From NCBI GenBank assembly GCA_003550325.1, contig QKWP01000102.1, positions 75,030 to 139,029 on the forward strand: a stretch of 64,000 bases of DNA, in the 5' to 3' direction. Both the position numbers and the translations under genes were made by a program. The notes beneath the pieces were generated by a model. That model saw nothing but the letters and a program-made list of their open reading frames with translations, was not told the origin of the DNA and did no database searches. Every line of letters begins with the position of its first letter. The first letter of the stretch is position 1. Origin of the DNA: Gigaspora rosea (lineage: Eukaryota > Glomeromycota > Glomeromycetes > Diversisporales > Gigasporaceae). Shown one piece after another: positions 25,683-38,179 of this stretch.

Positions 25683-26478
25683 TGGTTGGTGAAAACGATT
25701 ATATCACTGGCATTTTGGGGAAGAGCTGCTCTGGCTATGTCCTTTTTTACAACGAATAAATTCAAATTATAAAAGGATAAATATTTCGCTAAAAACTAAT
25801 CAGAAGCGGTAGTTTCAGTTCTAGCGAAAATCAGCCACTGATGTTTTACCATTTTTTAAATTTGATTTATTCTAGTTGCATTATATCACTGCACCTTCCC
25901 TGGATTACTCTTTTTTTTTTTTTTTAGATGTTTATAAAGAAAAAAAAAATTATGTTTTTTAAGATATAAAATATTTTAAAAATAATTAAAAGCCGGTTTC
26001 TGGGTCATTTTTTACATTGTGAGTACCAAAAAATTAACTTTGCTTTTATAGTCTTAGACTTAAAATTAAATTATAGTTTATAATTTTTTATTATCAATTT
26101 CTTGTTAAATTTGATATCTACTTAACATTCTTAAAAGAATAGTATATACAATTTTAATATTACAAAAATATTCCTAATAAAAAAGCTATGTATATTCTTA
26201 AATGTCAATAAGATAGAACTATTTTATCTGATAAAAGTTGACCCACGGCTTGAATTTACGGATTCAATCAAGCATGCAAATGTTAATCATAATTGTTAAT
26301 TAATAATATTTGAGAAAACGACTCTTATCAATTTATATTTAAGGTAACGAAGTGTGACCTTTATTTATACAAAAAACTAATAATAATAAAGAATGACCTA
26401 TTGGATCGTTCAAAAAATATTTGTAAAAGTTTATTTGATTATTTTTAATTTATTGTAGTTGATTATGTGATCTAGATC

Positions 26479-28942
26479 TTAACGATCATGATGATCATGA
26501 TCATGATCATGATCATGATGATGATCATGAGGAAGTTTTTCGGGGGGTCCTATAGGAAGATACTTGACTTCTTGGTAAGTATATTTTTCCGGAAGTAAAT
26601 ATAACATGATCATTTCTACTAGGAGCACGGAAATATTCTGTGAAACAATTAATATTAAATATATAAGTATAATAATATAAAAATTTGAAGAGACACATAA
26701 AAGATGGAAGGAACTCACTAAAAGTGCTAAACTTGCAATTAAACTCGTAAGAAGAGCGATAAATTGGAATTCACCTATTGTTCCATGTTGTTGAAATACT
26801 AAACGAATACTGTATCATTATAAAATGAAACCGAAGGAATTTTAAAACATTTGAATGCAAATACCAAAAAAAAAGTGAAATAATATTAATCTTACCCGTG
26901 CCTGTCTATAAAAGTAAATGAACCATCAGTAGTATTATATATGTTTTCTACAACTTTGTACTCGTTTCCATCAATTACTTGAGGTAAATATCTATAAGAT
27001 AATGTATCTTTCTAAAAATAAAAATGCCAATATCAACCTATTAATCAAATATTAAGAAATTATTTTAAATTTTTAAAATACCTTGAAAGCAACATTTTTA
27101 TATTCAATTATGATAACGATGACTATTCCAGATGATCTAAATGTTTCACCCGCTGCCTTATTAGCACCAGGGGCCGTAGAAGGTGCTTCAATACAAATTT
27201 ATAGGAAAAATCACTAAGTTCAATACGTCATTGGAAGTTAACGTTACAATCTATATTATCTCAAAAAACAACTAATTTGTGCTTAAGATGTTCAAAGCTT
27301 GAAATATGATATTAAACAAAATCTTTTCAGGTTAAATAATTGATTTTTTTTGTTTCAAGATCAAAATTTTTTTTTTTCTGATAAAATTCCAATGTTTACC
27401 GTTGAAAACTAAAATCTAATAAACAACCTTTAATATATGGGCGGTCAAAGTAGAAACCACCCAATTTGTTTCTAAGTAAATTTTTTCAGACTTTAAATTA
27501 AAATATCTCAACAACTATTAAACCAAACTTAATAAAAAATTTTTTATTTTAATTCTATATAGTTATAGAATTAAAATAAAAAAAAATTTATTAGATTTGG
27601 TTTAATAGTTGTCAAGATATTTTAATTAAAATTTTTAAAAAAACTTACTAAAAACAAATTGGGTGGTTTCTACTTTTGACCTCCCATATATTATAGCTCT
27701 TTGAACTTAAGCACCAACTTGGAATTAATTATGTTTGAAATAATAAACATTGAAAAAAGATATAATAGACAATTGAGTATAGTATATTACCATCCAAATT
27801 TGCACCAGCTGCCGTAAGAATTTCTTGGACAGTAAATATATCACCAGCTGCATAAGGATTTGATGCCATCTGTTCAATGTAAAAATATTTGACGTTTGTT
27901 AGACTATTATGTTATGAAAAAAATATATAACGTGTAAAACATACTCTCGTAGCATTCGTTATCTTTCTAATCGTTGTTCCATTGAAAGAAACAAGTTCTC
28001 CGTCCATTACCCCATTACGAATTGCAATAGACGTAGCATGCCCTCTTATAGAATGTTCAATCATTACCTTTTTCCAAAAAAATGATAATAATTCAAATTA
28101 ATGGTAAATATAATATATGTACATGCACAGTATATATATATATACAGCATCTTACTGTGTAGTCTTCGATGTCAGCAATATAAGATTTTGGCAAAATGGT
28201 TACATTATTATTTGTTGGTTTAAAAAAGCACGGATCTGCTGGTGACGAAACTCTTAAAGAATTGCATCCAGGCTGATTAGAGTAATGAAGTATGGACGCT
28301 CTTGTAGTAAAAAATGCAAAATTAGAGCCATCTGAAGGGTATTGTACTATATAAATTGTTACATTAGGTTAGATTTATTAAAAGTAAAAGAATATAAATA
28401 AAAAGAATAAAATTGCATACTATCACTAGCATCCCAAAAAGTGCACGGCATTGTTCCATTACAATAAGAAGGGTTGATAATGCTATTAGGTGCTTTTAAT
28501 GATATTCGAATGGCACCAGGTACAGGGGGTTCCTATTGATTTTATCAAATGTACAGCAGAATATAAATATTGCCAACAACAACAACAACAACAAATAATA
28601 ATAATAATAAAGAGAAATTCAAGAACGAAGTACCGTTTTTAGATAACGTTGATTGCGAATAATTTCAAATAAAATATAAATTACAATTGCAAGTTGTAAA
28701 CAACGATATAAGATGCCTAATCGAGGACTAAGCATATTAGTTAAAATTAAGCATTTGAAAAAGGTAAAAAATCATTTCAGAGGCATAACACATACTCTTT
28801 AACTCTGATAATTTTAAAAGTCTGGTAGCTTTTGAATAAATATAATTTATGAATGGCAGTAGATACAGCCCCTTAAGTCACTAATATTATAAAATTCATA
28901 CCTAAAAAAAGATCTAAAAATCTCTTCCCAATCGATTTTCAT
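26479..28942 (-). CDS. P2X-family receptor-like channel, gene 2 (11 exons)
   Basis: Paralogue of the channel at 7150-9381; 380 aa. Exons in coding order: 28902-28942, 28796-28828, 28634-28727, 28421-28532, 28156-28346, 27945-28067, 27791-27869, 27082-27185, 26896-27011, 26719-26809, 26479-26637; all GT-AG, same positions and phases as its paralogues. An in-frame TAA 12 bases before the ATG supports the start. Seen: YQTFK before the first helix, the four ectodomain cysteines, EDYT at the Thr ATP-contact site, GIRL before the second helix, and YQEVK in the tail (Y-x-x-x-K). Odd points: exon 1 adds four residues (RSFF) before the Y-x-T-x-K motif, the segment YLPR of gene 1 is YLPQ here, and the protein ends in a His/Asp run (HDHHHDHDHDHDHHDR) that could bind metal. 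Intron 7 holds a MITE. It lies about 7 kb downstream of its sister at 35922-38179 on the same strand. Confidence 0.9.
26482..26533. repeat. GATCAT microsatellite inside a coding exon
   Basis: A (GATCAT)n-like run in the last exon of P2X-like gene 2 encodes the His/Asp tail. It is likely to vary in length. Confidence 0.8.
27434..27690. mobile_element. MITE, 257 bp, in intron 7 of P2X-like gene 2
   Basis: The ends TATATGGGCGGTCAAAGTAG and TACTTTTGACCTCCCATATA form long arms that continue through AAACCACCCAATTTGTTT and on to the centre. The corresponding intron of the sister gene (36625-36989) lacks it, so the empty site is visible in the same window. Confidence 0.85.
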
Positions 28943-28992
28943 TTTTACAAATAATTAAGAAATAGGGAAATAGAAAAATGACGAAAATCCCA
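28943..28992 (-). promoter_or_regulatory. Leader of P2X-like gene 2, shared with gene 3
   Basis: Read on the minus strand, CTATTTCTTAATTATTTG lies just before AAAAATG and matches the leader of the sister gene at 38180-38215. Further upstream homology appears at 29404-29470. Confidence 0.35.
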
Positions 28993-31900
28993 AAAGAAAA
29001 AAGAATGAAAATGTCTTGACATTAAAAAAATCATTTTAAGTGAAAACAAATGGTATTTAATACATTTTCAGATAGTGGTATAATATGATATGACGAAATA
29101 TTAAAGGCTTGTAGAACCAGAATAGCATATATATATCTTTGGAATTAATACTATGATATAATATTTTGATAATTTTTAACTAAAAATTGCAATCATAATT
29201 AGCTTAACCTTTTTTGGATAGTCAGAAATTGCATAAAAATAGATATGATTTTTGTTTGCAATTATTCCGAGAGTCATGAAAAATTAAATCCAAATACAAA
29301 AAAAAAAAAAAAATACAATTACCTGCCATAATTCAAATCAATACAAAAACGTTCTAAAGATTTTTTTTTTATAAAAATCTCAATTGCTGTTGATCAAAAT
29401 AGAATATATATTAAGGCATTGGGTGACTTTGACAACAGTCTAGACTGTTTGGTATTCTTGAAGGCAGACATAATAGCGTAACTTGTAATTATAATTGGTT
29501 ACGGCAGTTTTTTCTGTAATTCATTATAAATATATTATGTTTGCACCTCTGTGATCAGTTTTTTGGAATTCAATATGTATTAATGAAAAATTCATAAAAT
29601 ACATATGTACGTAATTTTTGCATGAAGGCTTTCTATCAATTTTGGCTGGTCCAATACAATACGGCTTAATGAATTCTAGTTTTATAAGGGTGTGAGATCA
29701 TTACTGCATTATTGTTGTATGAAGTGTTCTGTACAAGCATCATGTGATTAGTTATACCTTATATTTTCACTACGTATACATTTTCTAATATCCTTTCATA
29801 ATATAAACATGTGATTCTAATATCAGTGAACTAAGAATTTCGTCACCGCAAATTGGTAAACATTTTAGGCATGCTTAAGTGGCTTCGCCTCCCATATATA
29901 GCATCGATTTCTCTTAATTTATTTTATTTACTAGGTTTACTGGTTTATGTACGTACGTACGTAACATTAATCCGTGACACTTGCAACAGTTTGTGTATCA
30001 TAGAGTTTTCTATTTAAAATTCGTCCATAACTGGCGTTGACTTTCCGTTTTAGTTAAACTTTTCTAGATTTTTTGATCTACCGTTATATACACACACAAA
30101 AAAAAAAGTTACTCTACAATATGTGTAGGGTTTACAGAAGAAATCAATCTGTTGCATTTCGATATTGAAAGCGAGTGGTATGCAGTGTTGGATCATATAT
30201 GTTCACAGCGTACACAGTGAACATAAATTTTTTAAAAAATCAAAATTTTTATATTTTATGTTCATATAGTGTGAACATAAGAAATCAAAAAGTTTATATT
30301 CTATGTTCACATTGTATGAATGTAAATTTTAATTTTATAATTTCTTATTCATAATTTATTAATATAATATTTATTTACAACAAAAATAAGCTACCTTTTT
30401 TGGACGATTTTCAAATCGTTGCATGTCATAAAGTCCAAATTCTACTATCAAAATTGACTATTGGCGCTTAAGCAAACTTGTTTGGAAGAAGAAATACATA
30501 AGTTATATACTGAAAGTTCCATCAAAATCGGCGTACTTTTTATTATTTGACTTTTAATTTTTAATTTCAACAAATATATTTTTTAAAAAAATTTTTAATT
30601 TTTTCGTTGAATGTAGAAATTAAAAGCCAAATGATTTTGTTGAAAATTTCAGAGTATGTGTATTTTGATCTCCAAAGTAAGTTTACTTAAGTGACTGTAA
30701 TCGATTTAATAGTAATGTTTAGACTTTACTATATAGCAACTGTTATCAATTGTGAGGTAGCTTATTTTTGGATCAAAGACATTTTTGAGTTTTTTGACCA
30801 AAAGAGGGGCCTAGCTTATTTTCAGAGGTGGCTTATTTTCAGCAATATACAGTATGTTAATACAATTACAAATAGAGTGCTTCTGGCTTTGTAACTTTAA
30901 ATTCAAAAAAATTAATAACTTTATTTCAATTTAGGAGTTAAATTTTCTTCACTAATTAATGTTAAAAATTTAATTAAGAATGGAATTTTATTTGTATATT
31001 ACTTAAAAATTTTATATCGCTAAAACATATAGATGCTTGGAAATCATTGTATCAAAAAATTCATTATTTTTAATACTTCCACTTTATAATATAGTAGTAG
31101 TATGTATATTTTTATAACAAAATTTAATTAAAACCAAACCTAGAAATATAATACATATCAGAACTCTTAATTATCTTTTTATTAATTTCTATAGATAGTT
31201 CAACTATAAATGAATTTGATTTTGAACATGCATATAAAGTTTGGGCAAATTTATCATACAGATATAATCAATAATATATTGTTTTAAATAAAGATTAAAT
31301 ATATTAATTTTTATAAATAAATAACTATACATTAGTTATATTAAATATAAATAAAATATATGATTAATAAGAAAATTACTTATTGCCAGTGGTGATCATC
31401 ACTATGATTAACAAAAATTAATAAAAAGTTTTTTTGCCGAAATAAAAATTAAAATTTGATCAATTTTAGGGTTAGAATAAGAACTGGGATGGGGCAGGGG
31501 GACATAGTTTATACCAAAATTTTATGAGAAAAATTTTTTGTCAGAGCCTCAAAGGTGATTTTATAGACAAAATTTAAAAATACAAAATATACATTGGTGA
31601 TAATCACCACTGGCAATAAATAGCAAACTTCAATTAATAAACATATATAATATTAGTAAAATATTTGTAATTTCAAAAGCTTTTAATTTTATATATTAAT
31701 TATTATAAATTTTATTTGTGAACATATTTATTTTTAATTTGAGCATTATAAAAAAAAATTATATTCACAAAAATCATAAATTTTTTTTTTGAATTTCCAA
31801 TGGTATGCATTATACAGATGTAGTAAGAACCATGAACTGTAATGCTATATTGCAATTAAATATTTTGAAAAAGCTCAACGAAAGCTTTGTAAGAATGTAA

Positions 31901-32685
31901 TGATGTATGTATTGATAGATTAAAAGGCTGGAATGAAGGGATCGAGAAAGGCTGTTATGATAAACATCTAAACTATTAAAAGCCCTAAATATGTCTGTGA
32001 CTTGACATTTTACTGCCAATTGATTATTACGTTTTCTTGCCACGTTTCGTTTATTAGGCTTAACATTACCAGTTACCGTTCACAACGTACATAGGTTACT
32101 AGGGTGGTAAACGGACTAAGTAATCAAAACTATGTAAGGTCACTATGTAATTTTACTATGATCAAATTTTTAATCATGAAATTAAAAATAATTAAAGAAA
32201 AGTACAAAATTCTAAAAGTTTCCTCAGAATATTGCACTTCTTTTTCTAATTTCTTTTGAGTGAAATCTCTTCATAAGAACTATCTTTAAAAAGTTAGCTC
32301 AATTTTTGCAAAAGCTCTAGTAAATTTTTTGGTTGTACTTTTTTGTACGAATTTTTTTTAATGAATTATATATTCTATTAGTTGAACACCCAAAATTTAC
32401 ATATTAACATAAAATATTCAAACGTAACTTTGTTGTTTGACACTTTGTAGAAATTTTGTGAAAATTTCTAAGCAATTCCTTGACTTTTTAGTGAGTTGAA
32501 TCGTTTTGAATTTTTAATAAATATAATAAAATTATTGTTATATCAAAATGTATCAATAGTGATAAGATTGTTTTCCTTTGTATAACATGAAAAGTCTGTA
32601 ATATATTAAATTCTATAGTTACCATACATAGGTTTTGATTATTTAGTCTGTTTACTACCATAATAAGTGGGTTCGTATTATTTCG

Positions 32686-32975
32686 CTGACAATTACTTCA
32701 CCAACATAACATTCTACCGACAAATACTCACCGACAAGTTCATTTTACCGACAGTTTGTTTCACTGAAGTTCATTTCACTGACAAGATTTTTTTCAAAAT
32801 GCACCCTAACTTTAGCCCTAATTCTACCTAATTCTACACTGACCCTAACGACAATGACCAGAATTACTTTGTCGGTGAAATGAGCTTAGGTGAAATAAAC
32901 TGTCAGTAAAATGAACGTGTCAGTGAATAATTGTCAGTGAAATGTTATGTTGGTGAAATGATTGTCGATTAATTG
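32686..32975. mobile_element. Foldback of the TTTCACCGACA family
   Basis: The left half has six to seven degenerate repeats of TTTCACTGACA/TTTTACCGACA, spaced 16-19 bp. The right half has the complementary TGTCAGTGAAAT units. Each arm is about 100 bp, with a centre containing CTAATTCTACACTGACCC. Confidence 0.65.
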
Positions 32976-33111
32976 ATTGCCACTCATAATAAGTTACATA
33001 CGTACTGTCACAAATCACAATTTGTGACATTAGAAAAATTCATTTTTTTTTATTTTTGAAAATTTTTATAGAGATCGTTTTTCCTATTTTTTCTGTTTAT
33101 GTAGTGATTTA

Positions 33112-33460
33112 CATATGGGGTGTCCCAAGTTAAAAGGGCCCATTTTTACAATTTTTTGAAAAATGAGTTTTTATTAGATTTATATAAATTTTGGCATGAT
33201 TGACATTTTTCAATTATAAAGGAAAGTCGATTTGCATAATAAAAAATCAAGGTAATGTAAAGGAAAAATTACACAAGGCTGCGTAGGGCAAGCACATCAC
33301 GAGGTTACCCGATAGTCACCTGTTACCTTTAACCAATCAAAATCATGACATTTGATTAATCTCGGATCAGTCCGAAAATCAAAACAAATGATTAAACTCA
33401 ATTATCTCAAAATAAACTATATGTAAAAATGGGCCCTTTTAACTTACGACACCCCATATG
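33112..33460. mobile_element. MITE, 349 bp
   Basis: The arms CATATGGGGTGTCCCAAGTT AAAAGGGCCCATTTTTAC and the matching GTAAAAATGGGCCC..ACACCCCATATG are nearly perfect over about 38 bp. There is no ORF. Confidence 0.8.
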
Positions 33461-33564
33461 ATTACCCTGTTTACCTAAGCATTATAGCACACTTAACGTG
33501 CTTTCACGTCAAACGTGCAGTGTCGGGGAATTTTATGGCTTAGAAATTAAGAGAGGATTCGGTA

Positions 33565-34362
33565 AACTTCGCCGAAAACTACTTATCCGACACCAATTTC
33601 GCCGACGGCCATTTCAATGACAACCCGTTTTCCCGACAGCACATTTCCCTGACAACCCATTTCCCCAACAGCTTACTTCCCCGAATCCACTTTCTCAACA
33701 TCCCATTTGACTGACATTCTATTTCACCTACACCCATTTCGCCGATAGCTATTAATAAAGCTTCACAAATGGATTAACTTTATATTACGTAAATGATTTT
33801 TGATTATCAATCATTTTGTTCATGTGATAGAAAATGATGAAAATTATTCAAATTATTACAGACTATTTGCTATATAACCAAAAAACCATAATAAAAACGT
33901 GGAAAAATTTAAAATAAAATGATCGTAATCGATTTATTGCTTTCGCTATGAATTATATATATGTTGTGCATCAGATTAAAACTTGCGTCAGACGTACTAT
34001 TAGTTGACCAGCATTAAATGATCGGCAACAACTGGCCTAAACTAACCCCTAACTTTACCGTAATTTTACCCCAACCCTAATCTAATTTAGGCCGGGTCTA
34101 ATCTGACGCACGACATATATATAGTTACAAACGAAAGTTAATTCGCAAATAGCTGTCGACGAAATGAAATAGGATGTCAGTAAAATGGGATGTCGAGAAA
34201 GTGGCTGTCGGCAAAATGGGATGTCGGTGAAAAGGACTCGGGGAAGTAAGTTGTCAGGGAAATGAATGTCGGGAAATGGGGTTGTCGGAATTGTGGGGCG
34301 TCGGTGAAATGGCTGTTGGCGTAATTGGTGTCGGAGAAATAGGTGTCGGCAAAATTGGGAAA
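33565..34362. mobile_element. Large foldback of the TTTCACCGACA family, with a nested element
   Basis: The left arm (33565-33755) carries about eleven degenerate units of ATTTCCCCGACAACCC, period about 17 bp. The right arm (34150-34362) carries the complementary GGGATGTCGGTGAAATG units. Between them lies a different foldback (33956-34125) with GCATCAGATTAAA/TAATCTGACGCA ends. ORFs on the minus strand here are translations of the repeat. Confidence 0.65.
33956..34125. mobile_element. Nested foldback (TGTTGTG family), copy 1
   Basis: Ends ATATGTTGTGCATCAGATTA and AATCTGACGCACGACATATAT are inverted. The interior has TAACCCCTAACTTTACCGTA and CAACCCTAATCTAAT, also found (reverse strand) in copies at 41868-42056 and 57805-58012. 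Confidence 0.55.
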
Positions 34363-34811
34363 TGCCATTAAGAGATAACACGTTCAACGTGATGGGCTTA
34401 AAATTAGTATTTTGTATCACATTAGGTGGCGAATTGCACGATTAACATGCTAACGCGTCAAACATGTAGTATAATTAACCTAAATGTATATAAGCACCCA
34501 TATTTTCGGGTTTAATAAAGCAGAATCTTCTCCTCGATTTTTAATAAAAATAAAAGGAAGTAAGCTTAAGTTGTGCCGAAGAGTCCTTTTACGTATTTTT
34601 TTTTAAATCGAAAGTTTTCCCGTTGTAGTTTATTTTTCGTGTTATTAAAAATTTGTCCCGAGATTCTTTTTCAAATCTCATTAGTATTTGTCCCGTACTG
34701 TCCAAATCCCATTACAAACTAAAGTCATATAATGTTTCGTAACTATTAGAGTTAAATAGTTACAGTACGTACGCACATAGTACGTACGTACATAGTACGT
34801 GCGTACAGTAC

Positions 34812-35160
34812 ACAGGTTGACTTAAGGCAAATCGGGTTCAAATCGGCATCATGTGATCCCGATATGAATCAAATTTGAAACATAAATTTGGCACAAATAG
34901 GAGACCTTTAGGATACAATTCAGATTTATATAGGTGTTTCAAGATATATTGAAATCGATAGAGCCATATGATAAATTTTCTACAGCTCCTATCGATATTT
35001 ATATTGGGCTATCGGTTTAACAATATGTCTTGAAACATCTATATAAACCCGAGTTGTATTCTAAAGGTCTCTTATTTGTGCCAAATTTCTGTTTCAAATT
35101 GGGTTCATATCGGGATCACATAAAGCCGATGTGAACCCAATTTGCTTTAAGTCGACCTGT
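34812..35160. mobile_element. Palindromic element, 349 bp
   Basis: The arms start ACAGGTTGACTTAAGGCAAA and end TTTGCTTTAAGTCGACCTGT, and pairing continues inward for more than 130 bp (TCGGGTTCA.., GGAGACCTTTAGGATACAAT). It is a foldback transposon or MITE. Confidence 0.75.
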
Positions 35161-35921
35161 TGTACATGCATCAACTTGAACGAATTATCAATAATTGGTA
35201 ATTTCATATTATTATCAAACCTTCTACTATATCTAACAGCCACCCACGTACAATTCTAGTACTTAATAAAGAAAGAAGTGAAGTTTGAAATGAGGCCGAG
35301 CGAGAAACATACTGTAGAAAAAAAAAGTTATAATATAAATAAAATACAGATTATGTTTTGAAGAGTCTGAGTAAAATGAGACAGAAACACTATACAGTAA
35401 AATAATAGTTATATATATATATATATATATATATAATCCAAATTCTAAGATAATCAACATTTATTTACATGCTTTTATATTTAAACTTAGTCTCATATGT
35501 TAAATACTGAACTTGTTTATTCCATTAAAAAAGATGTAAATTTAAACCTTTAAAAAAATTTATTAAATAAATATATATCAAATTATTAATAATGCATTGC
35601 CACTATTCTAATGATTAATTAGTTGAACTAAGTGGAATTTTTAATTGATGGTTAATAATAATTAAGAAATCGATTCTTATCAATTTAGCCTTTAATTAAT
35701 TACAGTAAGAAGATAAAAATGACCTATTGAATCGTTCAAAATATTCTTAAAAGTTTAGTTTATATTTACTTAATCGTTGTAAAACGTTATTTATACCGGT
35801 AAGGGATAATTGCGAATTATTCACAAGAACATTTTTTAAAATTCTATATTCAGTTGATATTCTTCGGTGCCAGGGTATTAAATGAATTTTACAAGATTAG
35901 GATTTAAAAAATACCCGGATC

Positions 35922-37792
35922 CTAGTCGTAACCAGGCCTATGACGTGGAAGGTGAATAATATCTAGATTATAACCGTCATGGCTGATTTCAGAATACTTG
36001 ATTTTGTCGTACACATTTCTTTCTGGAAGTACATTTAACATGACCAATTCTACTAAGGTCTCGGCAACTTTCTGTGAAACAATTAGTATTAAATATATAT
36101 AATATAATAATCTAATAATTGAAGAGAGACACACATAAAAAAAAGAACTCACAAAAAGTGCCAAACTTGCAACTAAACCCGTAAGAAGAGCGATAAATTG
36201 GAATTCACCTATCGTTCCATGTTGTTGAAATACTAAACGAATACTATATCATTATAAAATGAAACCGAAGGAATTTTAAAACATTTGAACGCAAATACTA
36301 AAGAAAACGTCAAAATAAATATTAATCTTACCCATGCCTATCTATAAGAGTAAATGAACCATCAGTAGTATTATATATGTTTTCTACAACTTTATATTCG
36401 TTTCCATCAATTATTTGAGGTAAATATTTATAAGATATTGTATCTTTCTAAAAATAAAAATTCCAATATCAACCTATTAATCAAATATTAAGAAAAATAT
36501 TTTTAAATTTTAAAAAATACCTTGAAAGGAACATTTTTATATTCAATTACGATAACGATGACTATTCCAGATGATCTATATGTTTCACCCGTTGCCTTAT
36601 TAGCACCAGGGGCCGTAGAAGGTGCTTCAATATCATATTTACAAATTTGTAGAAAATCATATTTAACATAATAAGTACAAAATATCAAACGGAATTTAAC
36701 GTCATAATATATATTATCTCAAAAAACAATTAATTTGTGCTTAAGCTGTTCAATAGCTTGAAATATGATAATAAACAAAATCGTTTCAAGTTAAAAAATT
36801 ATTTTTTTTTTCCGTTTCAAGATTTGGTTTGTTTTTGATAAAATTCAAGTACTCATCGTTGAAAACTAAAATTAATAGACATCCTTTTTAATCCATATTT
36901 TAGTTCTTTGAACTTAAGCACCAACTTGTAATTAATTATGCTTGAGATAATAAACATTGAAAAAAGATGTAGAAAATTGAGTATATTACAATCCAAATTT
37001 GCACCAGCTGCTGTAAGAATTTCTTGAACAGTAAATATATCACCATCTGCTCTAGGATTTTTTGCCATCTGTTCAATGTAAAAATATTTGACGTTTGTTA
37101 GACAATTACGTCATGAAAAAATAAACCATTTGTAAATACATACTCTCGTATCATTCGTTAACTTTCTAATCGTTTTTCCATTGAAAGAAACAAGCTCTCC
37201 ATCCATCAACCCACTACGAATTGCAATAGACGTAGCTTTCCCTCTTACAGAATGTTCAACCATTATCTTTTTCCGAAAATAATAAAAATAATTCAAATTA
37301 ATAATAAATATAATACAGTATACGTATATAAACATTGTATATATATATTTATAACAACTTACAGTGTAATCTTCAATGTCAGCAATATAAGATTTTGGCA
37401 AAATGGTTACATTATTATTTGTTGGTTGAAAAAAACACGGATCTTGTGGTGATGAAACTCTTAAATTATTGCATCCAGGTTGATTAGGGTAATTAATTGC
37501 AGAAGTTCTTGTAGTAAAAAATGCAACACCAGCACCATCAGAAGGGTATAGTACTACATAAATTGTTACATTAGATTAGATTATAAAAATAAGAGAATAT
37601 AAAAATAAAAAATAATAAATTTACATACTTTCATTAGCACCCCAAAAAGTGCACGGTAATGATCCGTTACAATAAGAAGGAGTGATAAGATTATTTGGTG
37701 CTTGTAATGTTATTCGAATGGCACCAGGTACAGGAGGTTCCTACAAATTTTGCAAATATATATATAACGGAATTTAATATTTTCCAATAATA

Positions 37793-37837
<45 letters not shown>

Positions 37838-38179
37838 TATAAGAAAAATTTAATATGAAATACTTTTTGTAAGTAAAGTGCTTTGAGAAAAATTTCAGCT
37901 AAAATATAAGCTGCGATTGCAAGTTGAAATAATCGATATAAGACGCCTAATCGAGCACTAAGCATCAATTTAAGCATATAAGTTAATAACATTAAGCATT
38001 GAAAAAAGGGTGATGTATAATTTCAAATATATAATACATACTCTTGAACTTTGACCATTTTAAAGGTCTCGTATCTTTTAAATAAATATATTTTATGAAA
38101 ACGTAATGGTATATATAGCCTTAAGTTACTAGTAAAATAAAAATTCTTACTCAAAGATACTTTTCCAATCGAATGCCAT
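35922..38179 (-). CDS. P2X-family receptor-like channel, gene 3 (11 exons)
   Basis: Sister of gene 2; 373 aa. Exons in coding order: 38151-38179, 38042-38074, 37864-37957, 37629-37740, 37363-37553, 37144-37266, 36990-37068, 36521-36624, 36332-36447, 36153-36243, 35922-36071; all GT-AG, identical phases. An in-frame TAA six bases before the ATG supports the start. Seen: YETFK before the first helix (a close match to the classical YxTxK context), an Ala/Ile-rich first helix, the same four ectodomain cysteines, EDYT, sequons such as NVT and NTT, GIRL, a second helix with the acidic position kept, and YDKIK in the tail. YLPR of gene 1 is YLPQ here, and the Ala codon that spans intron 7 in the other two is Ser. 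The tail is neutral and lacks the His/Asp run of gene 2. Introns match gene 2 except for the MITE in gene 2. Function is inferred from family: a ligand-gated cation channel, probably able to co-assemble with its paralogues. Confidence 0.9.

Larger units (their letters stand above)
15474..26478. other. Long intergenic block, MITE-rich
   Basis: No intact gene is supportable over about 11 kb. It contains a pyrimidine-rich tract (15818-15960), a purine-rich tract (17880-17960), the DNA elements listed separately and AT-rich filler. Around 18220-18470 (-) there is a short open stretch that I do not recognise. Confidence 0.6.
28943..35921. other. Spacer between P2X-like genes 2 and 3
   Basis: About 7 kb without a supportable gene. 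It holds four foldback or MITE elements (listed), GTACGTAC runs near 29950 and 34765-34806, a (TA)n run at 35409-35436, and fragments related to element ends (AAAATAAGCTACC at 30383 and its complement near 30828). Confidence 0.6.

Noticed and set aside
33565..34362. CRISPR-like array (regular short repeats with spacers)
   Set aside because: The DNA is eukaryotic, the units are degenerate and contiguous, and the arms are inverted.
34082..34420. Pro/Phe-rich ORFs on the minus strand
   Set aside because: They are translations of the 17-bp units in the foldback arm.
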